From an uncultured Flavobacterium sp. (lineage in GTDB: Bacteria; Bacteroidota; Bacteroidia; Flavobacteriales; Flavobacteriaceae), in the NCBI RefSeq assembly GCF_937876455.1, contig NZ_CALFIG010000205.1, positions 1 to 6,159 on the forward strand: a DNA stretch of 6,159 nucleotides. Direction: 5' to 3'. The notes below the pieces were generated by a model that had not been told where the DNA came from, did not search any database, and worked only from the letters and a program-made list of their open reading frames with translations. Below, in pieces: positions 1 to 6,159 of the stretch (the first letter of the stretch is position 1; every line of letters begins with the position of its first letter). A program made the position numbers and the translations under genes.

Positions 1-28
1 CTTTCCCTACACGACGCTCTTCCGATCT
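1..28 (+). other. Illumina TruSeq-type adapter (artefact)
   Basis: These 28 bases are the 3' part of the standard Illumina read-1 adapter, ending in the familiar GCTCTTCCGATCT. They are not genomic. The genuine insert begins at base 29. The reverse complement of the same adapter ends the window, so the contig was assembled from untrimmed reads. Any coding call that extends below base 29 is artefactual. Confidence 0.98.
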
Positions 29-988
29 AGGCTGTACTTGAATACTACCATTTTTTCGGTTATGCTGAATAAGTGATAATGGATAAGGTTCTTTTATAAA
101 TAATTTTTGAAAACGCTGTTTAAGTTGTTTAAACTTTTTAAAATCTAAAAAATAATTGATGTGTTTTGATTCGTCAAAAGAAAATGTATCAAATGTATAA
201 TTAAAATAGGGCGCTCCATTCAAAAATGTCTGTACTTTATAAATACCATTTTTATTGTAAAAATTAGTCAACAAATCATGTGAATTAAGTGCAAATCCTA
301 TAGTTCCATTTGTACTAACTTTATTTGCTATTAAAGTTCCATCAGGCTGTTTTAATAACGTAAGCGCAATTGGAGTGTTTCCTTTATTTACAAAAGTAGA
401 GTCATTTAGAGGATAAACAATTACACTTTGAATTTCAGGTTTTTTATCGTCTTTAATTAATTTATTTAATCCAAAAGCCATTGGATTAATGATTTTTTCA
501 GATTGTGTATCTCTAATTTCGTAATGCAAATGTGGGCCTGCACTGCCTCCAGTATTTCCAGTATATGCAATTATATCTCCGCTTTTTAGTTGCAAAATTT
601 CGGGAGATAGATAGGTCTCGATTTCATATTTTTTTTGGGCGTATTGCAGCTTTTTCACATAGTCTTCAATTTTGCCTGCATAGCGCTGTAAATGAGCATA
701 CACGGTAGTATAACCATTGGGATGTACAATATAAAGTGCTTTACCGTAACCAAAGACAGATACTTTAATTCGTGCCACATAGCCATCGGCAGTAGCATAT
801 ACTGGTAAACCTTCTTGTTCATTTGTTCGAATATCTAAACCTGAATGAAAATGATTTGTACGTAATTCCCCAAAAGTACCCGACACGTTTAGCGGAATAT
901 CTAATGGTGACCTAAAATAATCTTTTGGGTATTGAGCAAATACAAATGTGGTGGCGAATAAAATTAATATGTAAAGTCTTTTCTTCAT
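29..988 (-). CDS. M23 family zinc metallopeptidase, secreted; C-terminus missing at contig end
   Basis: This is the N-terminal 320 residues of a peptidoglycan-hydrolase-type endopeptidase of family M23 (LytM/lysostaphin-like). The ATG is at 988 and the frame stays open to the adapter. Residues 1-18 (MKKRLYILILFATTFVFA) form a signal peptide, probably cleaved before Gln19, with no lipobox Cys. The catalytic domain spans about residues 35-175. The HSGLD motif supplies zinc ligands His48 and Asp52, VYAHL contains the catalytic His99, and GPHLHYE contains His153 and the third zinc ligand His155. All expected active-site residues are present, so the enzyme is probably active rather than a degenerate LytM factor. 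An insertion rich in Lys, Tyr and Glu (about 106-132) separates His99 from the HxH motif. From about residue 183 a beta-rich C-terminal region begins (KKPEIQSVIVYP) and is cut at residue 320. Flavobacterial relatives are, from memory, over 500 residues. It is transcribed divergently from the small secreted protein. The family is clear; the exact peptide substrate is not. Confidence 0.92.
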
Positions 989-1012
989 TCTGTTGTGTTT
1001 GATGCTAATATA

Positions 1013-1020
1013 CAAATTTA
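1013..1020 (-). promoter_or_regulatory. Putative Bacteroidota -7 box for the M23 peptidase gene
   Basis: Read on the minus strand this is TAAATTTG, an exact fit to the TAnnTTTG -7 element of the primary sigma factor of Bacteroidota. It lies 24 nt upstream of the peptidase ATG, which would leave a leader of under 20 nt. No good -33 TTTG is visible at 18-21 nt spacing; the nearest TTG triplets are closer. The call rests on the -7 match and its position alone. Confidence 0.4.
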
Positions 1021-1115
1021 GGTCGCAACAGCAAAATACAGTTAAGAAATCCATTTAAGTATATAAAACACAATTTAAGACTAAAATAAAAACTTAATTT
1101 TCAACCACTTAGAAA

Positions 1116-1135
1116 TCATTAACAAGTCATTAGCA
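1116..1135 (+). repeat. Direct repeat TCATTARCA x2, possible activator site
   Basis: TCATTAACA (1116-1124) and TCATTAGCA (1127-1135) are direct repeats whose starts are 11 nt apart, about one helical turn. The pair ends 27 nt upstream of the -24 element of the candidate sigma-54 promoter. The spacing suits two protomers binding the same DNA face. In DNA this AT-rich, a chance 8/9 match is possible, so the regulatory role is inference. Confidence 0.3.
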
Positions 1136-1162
1136 TATTATTATCAAGGCATATTTACTTTT

Positions 1163-1178
1163 TGGCACATGAGTTGAA
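1163..1178 (+). promoter_or_regulatory. Candidate sigma-54 (-24/-12) promoter for the secreted repeat protein
   Basis: The bases TGGCACA at 1163-1169, a 4-nt spacer and TTGAA at 1174-1178 match the sigma-54 consensus TGGCACR-N4-TTGCW at 11 of 12 specified positions with exact spacing. The one mismatch is the C of the -12 GC, which is A here; this is a functionally important base. Transcription would start near 1188-1190, leaving a leader of about 45 nt before the ATG at 1235. No convincing TAnnTTTG box with a -33 element serves this gene, which strengthens the case. TACTTTTT at 1156-1163 is the closest alternative and overlaps the -24 element. Confidence 0.45.
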
Positions 1179-1234
1179 CTATTTATAGCATCAAAAACTA
1201 ATTAAAATGTGTTTAACCATTAAATTTTAAGATC

Positions 1235-1897
1235 ATGAAAAAAATTACATTTTTAGTTGCAAGTTTATTTTTAGTATGGAACGCAACACAAGCTCAAGAA
1301 ACCGAAAGAGGAAGAAGACCAAGAATGACTCGTCCTGATTTTTATGCTATTGATTATAGAGAGGCTACACCAATATTTTTTTTAGAAAAAGGTATTGAAT
1401 TTTATGTATTTCCTACAGGAGATTTTGATTTTAATGCTTTACCACTAGAACCACCTAGACACACTACACATGAAAACTATGGTTACTCAAATTATGATAA
1501 TGGAAGACCACGAGGGATTCGTATTGAACATGATAATTATGGAAGGGTAAAACGCGTAGGAAATGTGTTTATAAACTATGACTATTTTGGACGCGTAAAA
1601 AGAATTGGTTCTGTATTCATGAGTTACAATAGTTTTGCGCTAACAAGAATTGGCGGAATGCGTATATTCTACAATCATCATGGTCAAATTATTGGTGTGC
1701 GTGGTTTTGTAAATGGTTTTTCTAGTTACCCTTATTATCCTTGCCCTAATGGATATAATGGCGGAACAAATTATGGCAATCAGACGTATGAAAATGAAGA
1801 TGACTTTTATTACTACAAAAAAGACGGTACAAAAGAAAAAATGAATAAAGATGATATTGATGCTATAAAAAAAGATGCCATAGAAAATAAAGGCTAA
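1235..1897 (+). CDS. Secreted Tyr/Gly/Arg-rich repeat protein of unknown function
   Basis: This 220-residue protein belongs to no family I can name, although the repeat region resembles uncharacterised hypothetical proteins of Flavobacteriia that I recall without being able to verify. Residues 1-20 are a signal peptide (MKKITFLVASLFLVWNATQA, cleaved before Gln21), so the mature protein is periplasmic or exported. A short basic stretch, ERGRRPR (24-30), follows. Residues 54-68 contain IEFYVFPTGDFDFNA. Residues 90-164 are a tandem repeat of about 16 residues with consensus GRVKRIGxVFxxYxxF, likely short beta strands with turns at Gly. The tail (165-220) changes from Tyr/Gly/Asn-rich to a charged lysine-rich end (KKDGTKEKMNKDDIDAIKK). 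The only Cys is 170, so no disulfide is likely within the chain. There is no transmembrane segment after the signal and no type IX secretion C-terminal domain. The ATG is chosen because the signal peptide begins there; the leader has no Shine-Dalgarno, as usual in this phylum. It is a single-gene unit between a divergent peptidase and a convergent glycan operon. Confidence 0.88.
   Translation: MKKITFLVASLFLVWNATQAQETERGRRPRMTRPDFYAIDYREATPIFFLEKGIEFYVFPTGDFDFNALPLEPPRHTTHENYGYSNYDNGRPRGIRIEHDNYGRVKRVGNVFINYDYFGRVKRIGSVFMSYNSFALTRIGGMRIFYNHHGQIIGVRGFVNGFSSYPYYPCPNGYNGGTNYGNQTYENEDDFYYYKKDGTKEKMNKDDIDAIKKDAIENKG
1541..1681 (+). repeat. Diverged 48-nt tandem repeat within the secreted protein gene
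   Basis: Three consecutive in-frame units are 1541-1588, 1589-1636 (48 nt each) and 1637-1681 (45 nt, one codon shorter). They encode residues 103-118, 119-134 and 135-149. The protein units align as GRVKRVGNVFINYDYF, GRVKRIGSVFMSYNSF and ALTRIGGMRIFYNHH. More diverged flanking units are visible at residues 90-102 and 150-164. The nucleotide sequences have diverged much more than the proteins, which indicates old duplications kept by selection rather than recent expansion. Confidence 0.75.
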
Positions 1898-1901
1898 TTT
1901 T

Positions 1902-1936
1902 AAAATCCTGCGGCGTTTTTACAAAGCAGGATTTTT
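1902..1936. terminator. Bidirectional rho-independent-type terminator between convergent genes
   Basis: AAAATCCTGC (1902-1911) pairs perfectly with GCAGGATTTT (1926-1935), giving a 10-bp stem with a 14-nt loop. On the plus strand the hairpin runs into the T tract at 1932-1936, 4 nt after the stop codon of the secreted protein gene. On the minus strand it begins at the last base of the flippase stop codon and ends in a shorter TTTT tract. It plausibly ends transcription from both sides, more strongly for the plus strand. Confidence 0.8.
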
Positions 1937-3404
1937 ATTTTACAATCTTTTTAAGTGTACTTTTGATAACAAAATTAATATCAGACGAAATGTTTAAATA
2001 AAAATTAACTGCCAAATAAAAAATAGTTACTAAAACAGATTTTAACCCAATACTTACTACTGGATGAAAAGTAAATTCCCAGTAATAGAAAAGAAAAAAG
2101 GTCACCAATGTAACTAGTAAAGAAACTAAGTTTTTGCTCGTAAATGGAAACAATTTCATTTTAAAAACCACAAAAAATAACTTCGCTAAACTATATAATG
2201 TAATAGCTATCAATGTAGCAATTGCGGCTCCATTTAATCCAAATGCAGGAATAAAATACATGTTTAATAGCACAATCACAATGACTAATAAAACACCTAA
2301 GGTTAAAACTGTACGGTAATATTTTGAATTAAAAATGATAGCATTATTAATCCCTAATAGTAAATCAAAATACTTAGACAACCCAATAATAAATACCACA
2401 AAAATTCCTTGTCTATAACCCTCATCAGGTAATAAATTGTACAATTGATTTAAATTTACTACTATGCCAACATAAATTAAACCACCAATAACCTGTAAGC
2501 TAATTGATGATTTCTTGTACAATGTATTCAGTTCTTCCCACTTATGCTCACTCATTAACTTTGCAGTAATAGGATAGGTAATTTGGTGCATGGCACGCAT
2601 GGGGACAGAAATAACTAAGGCAATAAAAATAGCTACATTATAAAAAGCAATGTTGTCAATTTTCAAATACTTATTAATCATATATTTATCTATATCTAAC
2701 AACATATTCGCTACACTTGCAGATAATATAATAAATACCGTATACGTCAATATAGATTTACTATTTTGTGGCACTTTAAAATGTAATCGAATGGCTTTGA
2801 CTTTGTTCGCATAATATGCAATTAGTAACAAACTTATACCATATACGACTAGTAAGGAATAGATGAATTGAGATTCAGAAATATAATCAAAGTAAACTGC
2901 AAAAAGTAAAATTGTAATTAGAATACGCACAAAAACTTCTTTTACAAATGAACCAAAAACAGATTTCATATGGGCTCTTAACCATGCATAAAAAATTTCG
3001 AAATACCCCATAAACAATCCGATGATGGGAATAACCCAAACAAAATCGTACACAATAGAATTTTCTTTGGATTCATACGCCGCAATATAATCGTAAAATC
3101 CATAGAAGAAAATTAGGGCGGGTATAACAAACAACAAAGGAACAAACAGCATGTAAGTCATGTATTTGTTTAAATTTTCTTCTGTTTTATTGTGCTCGTT
3201 GAAAAACTTAATTAACGTGTTTTGAATACCAAAAGACATTAGGGGATATAAAATATTAGCTGTTGACAATACATAACCCGTTAAACCAACATAATCTTTA
3301 CCTAAAAAATAAGGATACATAAACAACACATTAGCTGCACCCAATGCAAAACCAATAAAAGTAATGATGGTGTTTTTAATAGATTGTTTAATAACTATAC
3401 CCAT
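1935..3404 (-). CDS. Oligosaccharide/polysaccharide flippase (MOP superfamily, Wzx-like)
   Basis: This 489-residue integral inner-membrane protein probably moves lipid-linked glycan from the cytoplasmic to the outer leaflet. Hydrophobic helices are spread over the whole length (for example 11-34, 42-60, 83-104, 118-140, 157-174, 180-199, 218-236, 252-270, 303-318, 332-352, 366-384, 391-414, 424-441 and 450-470), about 12-14 segments, as expected for the polysaccharide transporter branch of the MOP superfamily. Short basic loops separate them. Residues 237-247 (DIDKYMINKYL) and 388-397 (FGLNGAAIAT) resemble conserved segments of this family. The length is normal for Wzx-type proteins and the gene looks intact. 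It is last in the operon, 19 nt after the glycosyltransferase stop, with no terminator or promoter in the gap; its stop codon touches the shared terminator. The glycan it carries cannot be read from the sequence. A teichuronic-acid-type or O-antigen-type exporter is the same call at finer detail. Confidence 0.88.
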   Translation of the reverse strand: MGIVIKQSIKNTIITFIGFALGAANVLFMYPYFLGKDYVGLTGYVLSTANILYPLMSFGIQNTLIKFFNEHNKTEENLNKYMTYMLFVPLLFVIPALIFFYGFYDYIAAYESKENSIVYDFVWVIPIIGLFMGYFEIFYAWLRAHMKSVFGSFVKEVFVRILITILLFAVYFDYISESQFIYSLLVVYGISLLLIAYYANKVKAIRLHFKVPQNSKSILTYTVFIILSASVANMLLDIDKYMINKYLKIDNIAFYNVAIFIALVISVPMRAMHQITYPITAKLMSEHKWEELNTLYKKSSISLQVIGGLIYVGIVVNLNQLYNLLPDEGYRQGIFVVFIIGLSKYFDLLLGINNAIIFNSKYYRTVLTLGVLLVIVIVLLNMYFIPAFGLNGAAIATLIAITLYSLAKLFFVVFKMKLFPFTSKNLVSLLVTLVTFFLFYYWEFTFHPVVSIGLKSVLVTIFYLAVNFYLNISSDINFVIKSTLKKIVK

Positions 3405-3423
3405 ATTAAATTAAAAATTAGAA

Positions 3424-4716
3424 TTAGGAAGTTAAAAGTTTTACTAATTGTGCTGTCAAATTTTTTCTGCTATATTGTTGTAATCCAACGGCATGAACGT
3501 TCAGATTATTTTGTAAATACTGCTCAAATTGCGCTAATATAGTCGCTTTTAATGCGTCTTTTTCGTGATAATGAAAGAAAACACCTGTATTTGTGGCTTT
3601 TATAATTGATTCAAAATCAGAATCAGCGGGTCCAATGGCTAGTATTGGTCGTTCTGAAACCATATATTCAAATAATTTTCCAGGAATTATACATTTCGTT
3701 TCTTCTGAATCTATTTCGATTAATAACAAAACTTGAGAAGTTCTTTGATGCACTAACGCTTCTTCATGTGAAACATAGCCTAAATTTTGAACAAAAGCTT
3801 GAAGACCAAAATTTTCTATTGATTGTAGCACTTCTTTACTTACGGCACCTATTAATTTCAATTTAAAATATTGGGCAAAAAGTTTATTTTCTTCTGTTAA
3901 TTCTGCCAAAGATTCCCATAAAATTTGTGGATTTCGTTGCGATAAAAAGGAACCTATATGCGCTAGGGTAAAGTCGATATCCAATGGCTTTTTCTCGATT
4001 TTTTCTACATCATAGCCATTTGTAATTACTTCAATAGGTGTTGAAGTAAGTGCTTGAAATTCTTTTTTTGTTGTGGGTGAAGTGACGATTACTGTATCGC
4101 AAGAATTCAACACATCAAATTCATATTGTTTATGCTTTTTGGCTGCCCAATTACTCAATTTTAGTTCTTTATGATAGCCAATGGTCGTCCATGGATCTCT
4201 AAAATCGGCAATCCAATTGATAGCAAGTTGCTTTTTTAAACGTAAACCAATCAAATGTAAACTGTGCGGCGGACCTGTGGTGATAACTGTTTCTATATTA
4301 TTTTCTTGAATATACTCTTTTAAATAGTTAACCGAAGGTTTTACCCAAAAAACACGTGCATCTGGTATAAAAAGATTCCCTCTAACCCAAAGCATTAGCT
4401 TTTCAACTACAGATTGTTTCTTGTTTTTAGTAATAATACCCGCACTAATTTTTTTTGTTTTATTTTTTAAAAATATCGAAGCAAAAGCATACGGTTCAAA
4501 AATTTTATGTTTTAAAAAAATAGCTTGTGGGTGTACATCTTGAACCAATTTCTCATCTATTAAAGGATAATTTGGGTTTTCAGGAATATATACTATAGGC
4601 TGCACACCAAATTCTGGTAAATATTTAACAAACTTTAACCATCGTTGTACACCCGGACCTCCTGCTGGTGGCCAGTAATAAGATATGATTAATACTTTAT
4701 TTATTGGTTTTTCCAC
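3424..4716 (-). CDS. GT4-like family glycosyltransferase, GTG start
   Basis: This 430-residue cytoplasmic or membrane-associated enzyme probably adds a sugar from a nucleotide-sugar donor to a glycan acceptor; donor and acceptor are unknown. It has the two-Rossmann GT-B arrangement. The N-terminal domain opens with VLIISYYWPPAGGPGVQRW (8-26), whose glycine-rich loop is typical of this group, followed by TTGPPHSLH (146-154) and IADFRDPWT (169-177). The C-terminal domain begins near NGYD (233-236) and IGSF (254-257) and carries the donor-site signature PGKLFEYM (345-352) with Glu350. There is no signal peptide or membrane helix. Its length is usual for the family. The start is GTG at 4716: an in-frame TAA lies five codons upstream, no other start codon falls between, and the conserved N-terminus begins a few residues later. 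The start lies 2 nt after the YfhO stop (TAG-TA-GTG), so translational coupling is likely. The gene sits between a YfhO protein and a flippase, which fits surface-glycan assembly. Confidence 0.9.
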   Translation of the reverse strand: MEKPINKVLIISYYWPPAGGPGVQRWLKFVKYLPEFGVQPIVYIPENPNYPLIDEKLVQDVHPQAIFLKHKIFEPYAFASIFLKNKTKKISAGIITKNKKQSVVEKLMLWVRGNLFIPDARVFWVKPSVNYLKEYIQENNIETVITTGPPHSLHLIGLRLKKQLAINWIADFRDPWTTIGYHKELKLSNWAAKKHKQYEFDVLNSCDTVIVTSPTTKKEFQALTSTPIEVITNGYDVEKIEKKPLDIDFTLAHIGSFLSQRNPQILWESLAELTEENKLFAQYFKLKLIGAVSKEVLQSIENFGLQAFVQNLGYVSHEEALVHQRTSQVLLLIEIDSEETKCIIPGKLFEYMVSERPILAIGPADSDFESIIKATNTGVFFHYHEKDALKATILAQFEQYLQNNLNVHAVGLQQYSRKNLTAQLVKLLTS

Positions 4717-4718
4717 TA

Positions 4719-6126
4719 CTAACTCTTTTTATCCGTGGAAGTTTGTTTTCTCCACGTAAAAATACCAAAACCAATCAATAGTAAAATAAGTATGGAACTT
4801 ACTAATGAAATCATGCTTCCAGTTTTTACTACTTGAGGTTCAAATTTAAATTCAATGGTATGTTTTCCTGCAGGAATTTGCAATCCTCTTAAAACATAAT
4901 TGACATTGTAAATTTCTGATTCTTTACCATCAATTGTAGCTATCCATCCTTTTGGGTAATAAATCTCTGAAAAAACGCCAAAACCAGCTTGTGAATTTGT
5001 TGAAACATACTTCAAATGATTCGGTTTATATGAAACCATTTGAATAGTCGCTGTTGAATCTTTTCCTGTATTGAAGTTATATGCTTTTTTTACTAATTTT
5101 GGTTTTACGAAGGTTGCTTCTTCTTTTGTTTTTAACTTGTCTAATGCATTCATTTCTTCGTCGGCTGTATTGAAGATTTTTACCTTTGAAACAAACCAAG
5201 CATTGCCATTTGCACTTGGATTTTGTAAGGCCATAGGCATACCCTGCTCATTAGACTGAATAACATATTTCGCATTCAACATATTCAATGCTTCAATATT
5301 ATTTTTAGCAATTTGATAGTCAAATAACTCTTGAACTTTTTTAGGTTTTGCAGCATGATAGCCTCCTATTGATTGATGAAAAAAGGAAGTACGGGCACTA
5401 TTCATATTTCCATCCATTTCAAATACTCTAAAATGAGTAGTATCTTCTAATATTTTTGTATCGGCTTCTGTTTGTTCAAAAGGACGTTCAATTTGACTTT
5501 TAGATACAAAATCATCTGCTTTTACATAATTTTTTGCCACAAAAAATAAATCAAAGACCATAATAAGGCCTACAATCAAAATAGTATTAAACTGTGAAAA
5601 TATTTTCTTTGTATACAAGAATAAAAGACCGAAAACAACCACTAAAAACCCTAGTGAACGGTAAATGGTTGAAAAATACATATTTCTTCTATCTTCTCTT
5701 AATACATCCATAAAATTAGGTCCATATTGTTTTGAGTAATACGCATCATTTAAACTTGTAAATGAAAAAGTACTACTACATAAAACTAACAGCACTAATA
5801 CTCCAGCAACAATTCCTCCAGAAATAAATAATCCTTTGTTTCTTTCTTTTTCTTCACTTGTAAAAAATGCTGTTAAGCCTAAAATAGCTAAAACAGGCAT
5901 ACATAATTCTAACAGCACCTGAATAGAAGAAACGGCTCTAAATTTATTATACAAAGGCACATAATTAATAAAGAAATCAGTCAATGGTGCAAAATGTTTC
6001 CCCCAAGATAGTGTTAATGCTAACAAGGAACCGAGCACCAATGCGTATTTTATTTTTCTTTTTTCTAAAAACAGGGCTAAAACGGCTAAAAAGAACACTA
6101 CAATTCCTATATAAGCAGGAGCGGCA
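4719..6126 (-). CDS. YfhO-family membrane protein, C-terminal part (5' end cut by contig end)
   Basis: This is the C-terminal 468 or so residues of a YfhO-family protein; flavobacterial members are, from memory, roughly 800 residues. The frame is open to base 6126, and codons 6125-6099 read AAPAYIGIV directly before VFFLAVLALFL, matching a conserved membrane segment. The GTG at 6098 is therefore an internal Val, not a start. The fragment has about six helices in its first 200 residues. A soluble, presumably extracytoplasmic domain follows, containing NMLNAKYVI and IYYPKGWIATIDGKESEIYNVNYVLRG split across two regions. A final helix (ISLVSSILILLLIGFGIFTW) and a basic tail, WRKQTSTDKKS, end it. 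YfhO proteins are thought to be GT-C-type enzymes that glycosylate envelope polymers from lipid-linked sugars. The catalytic acidic loop of such enzymes lies near the N-terminus and is missing here, so activity cannot be judged. It is the first visible gene of the operon; the promoter lies outside the window. Confidence 0.88.
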
Positions 6127-6159
6127 AGATCGGAAGAGCGTCGTGTAGGGAAAGAGTGT
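6127..6159 (-). other. Illumina TruSeq-type adapter, reverse complement (artefact)
   Basis: These 33 bases begin AGATCGGAAGAGCGTCGTG and are the exact reverse complement of the full Illumina read-1 adapter tail. They end the genuine sequence at 6126. Together with bases 1-28 they give the contig false terminal inverted repeats. Confidence 0.98.

Noticed and set aside
956..965. Possible frameshift in the A/T run within the peptidase signal-peptide region
   Set aside because: Recounting the run gave a single continuous frame from the ATG at 988 through the catalytic motifs to base 29, exactly 320 codons.
1095..1102. TAATTTTC as an alternative plus-strand -7 box
   Set aside because: It has one mismatch to TAnnTTTG, no -33 partner, and would give a leader of over 120 nt; the sigma-54-like motif is a better fit.
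1212..1224. Small inverted repeat TTTAA-CCA-TTAAA in the leader of the secreted protein gene
   Set aside because: It is a 5-bp, all-AT stem with a 3-nt loop in very AT-rich DNA, too weak to call a regulatory structure.
2134..2319. Open frame of 61 codons on the plus strand
   Set aside because: It lies wholly antisense to the intact flippase gene and encodes a low-complexity Asn/Lys/Ile-rich peptide with no domain or initiation signal.
3606..3866. Open frame of 86 codons on the plus strand
   Set aside because: It is antisense to the C-terminal domain of the glycosyltransferase; its Leu-rich composition is a by-product of the opposite coding strand.
5071..5259. Open frame of 62 codons on the plus strand
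   Set aside because: It is antisense to the soluble domain of the YfhO protein and has no recognisable features.
1..6159. Terminal inverted repeats at the two ends, as in a linear plasmid, phage or transposon
   Set aside because: Both copies are exactly Illumina adapter sequence, and both outermost genes are cut at the adapter junction.

Overview
The window looks like a short-read assembly contig from a member of the Bacteroidota, most likely the class Flavobacteriia (Flavobacterium-like). The evidence is the very AT-rich DNA, the absence of clear Shine-Dalgarno sequences, a TAnnTTTG-type -7 box, and protein sequences typical of flavobacteria: a YfhO-family membrane protein, a GT4 glycosyltransferase beginning YYWPPAGGPGVQRW, an M23 peptidase with a short lipid-free signal peptide, and a Tyr/Gly/Arg-rich secreted repeat protein. 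Both ends are Illumina adapter sequence, in opposite orientations (1-28 and 6127-6159). The biological sequence is therefore only about 29-6126, and both terminal genes are cut there.

Layout. 29-988 (minus) is the N-terminal 320 residues of a secreted M23 zinc metallopeptidase with an intact active site; its C-terminus is lost. 989-1234 is a divergent intergenic region. It carries a flavobacterial -7 box for the peptidase and, facing the other way, a near-consensus sigma-54 (-24/-12) promoter with a helically phased direct repeat upstream. 1235-1897 (plus) encodes a small exported protein of unknown function built around a roughly 16-residue repeat. A perfect 10-bp stem hairpin at 1902-1935 separates it from a convergent three-gene minus-strand operon. 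In transcription order that operon is a YfhO-family membrane protein (C-terminal part only, 6126-4719), a GT4 glycosyltransferase (4716-3424, GTG start 2 nt after the YfhO stop) and a MOP-superfamily polysaccharide flippase (3404-1935).

Function. The operon reads as an envelope-glycan module: a cytoplasmic glycosyltransferase, a lipid-linked-glycan flippase, and a multi-pass protein with a large extracytoplasmic domain that may transfer sugars on the outer face of the membrane. The M23 peptidase (cell-wall remodelling) and the secreted repeat protein also act outside the cytoplasm, so the whole window is about the cell envelope. The least ordinary feature is the secreted repeat protein with its possible sigma-54 control. 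I see no mobile element, CRISPR array, tRNA or rRNA, and no clearly new multi-gene system.
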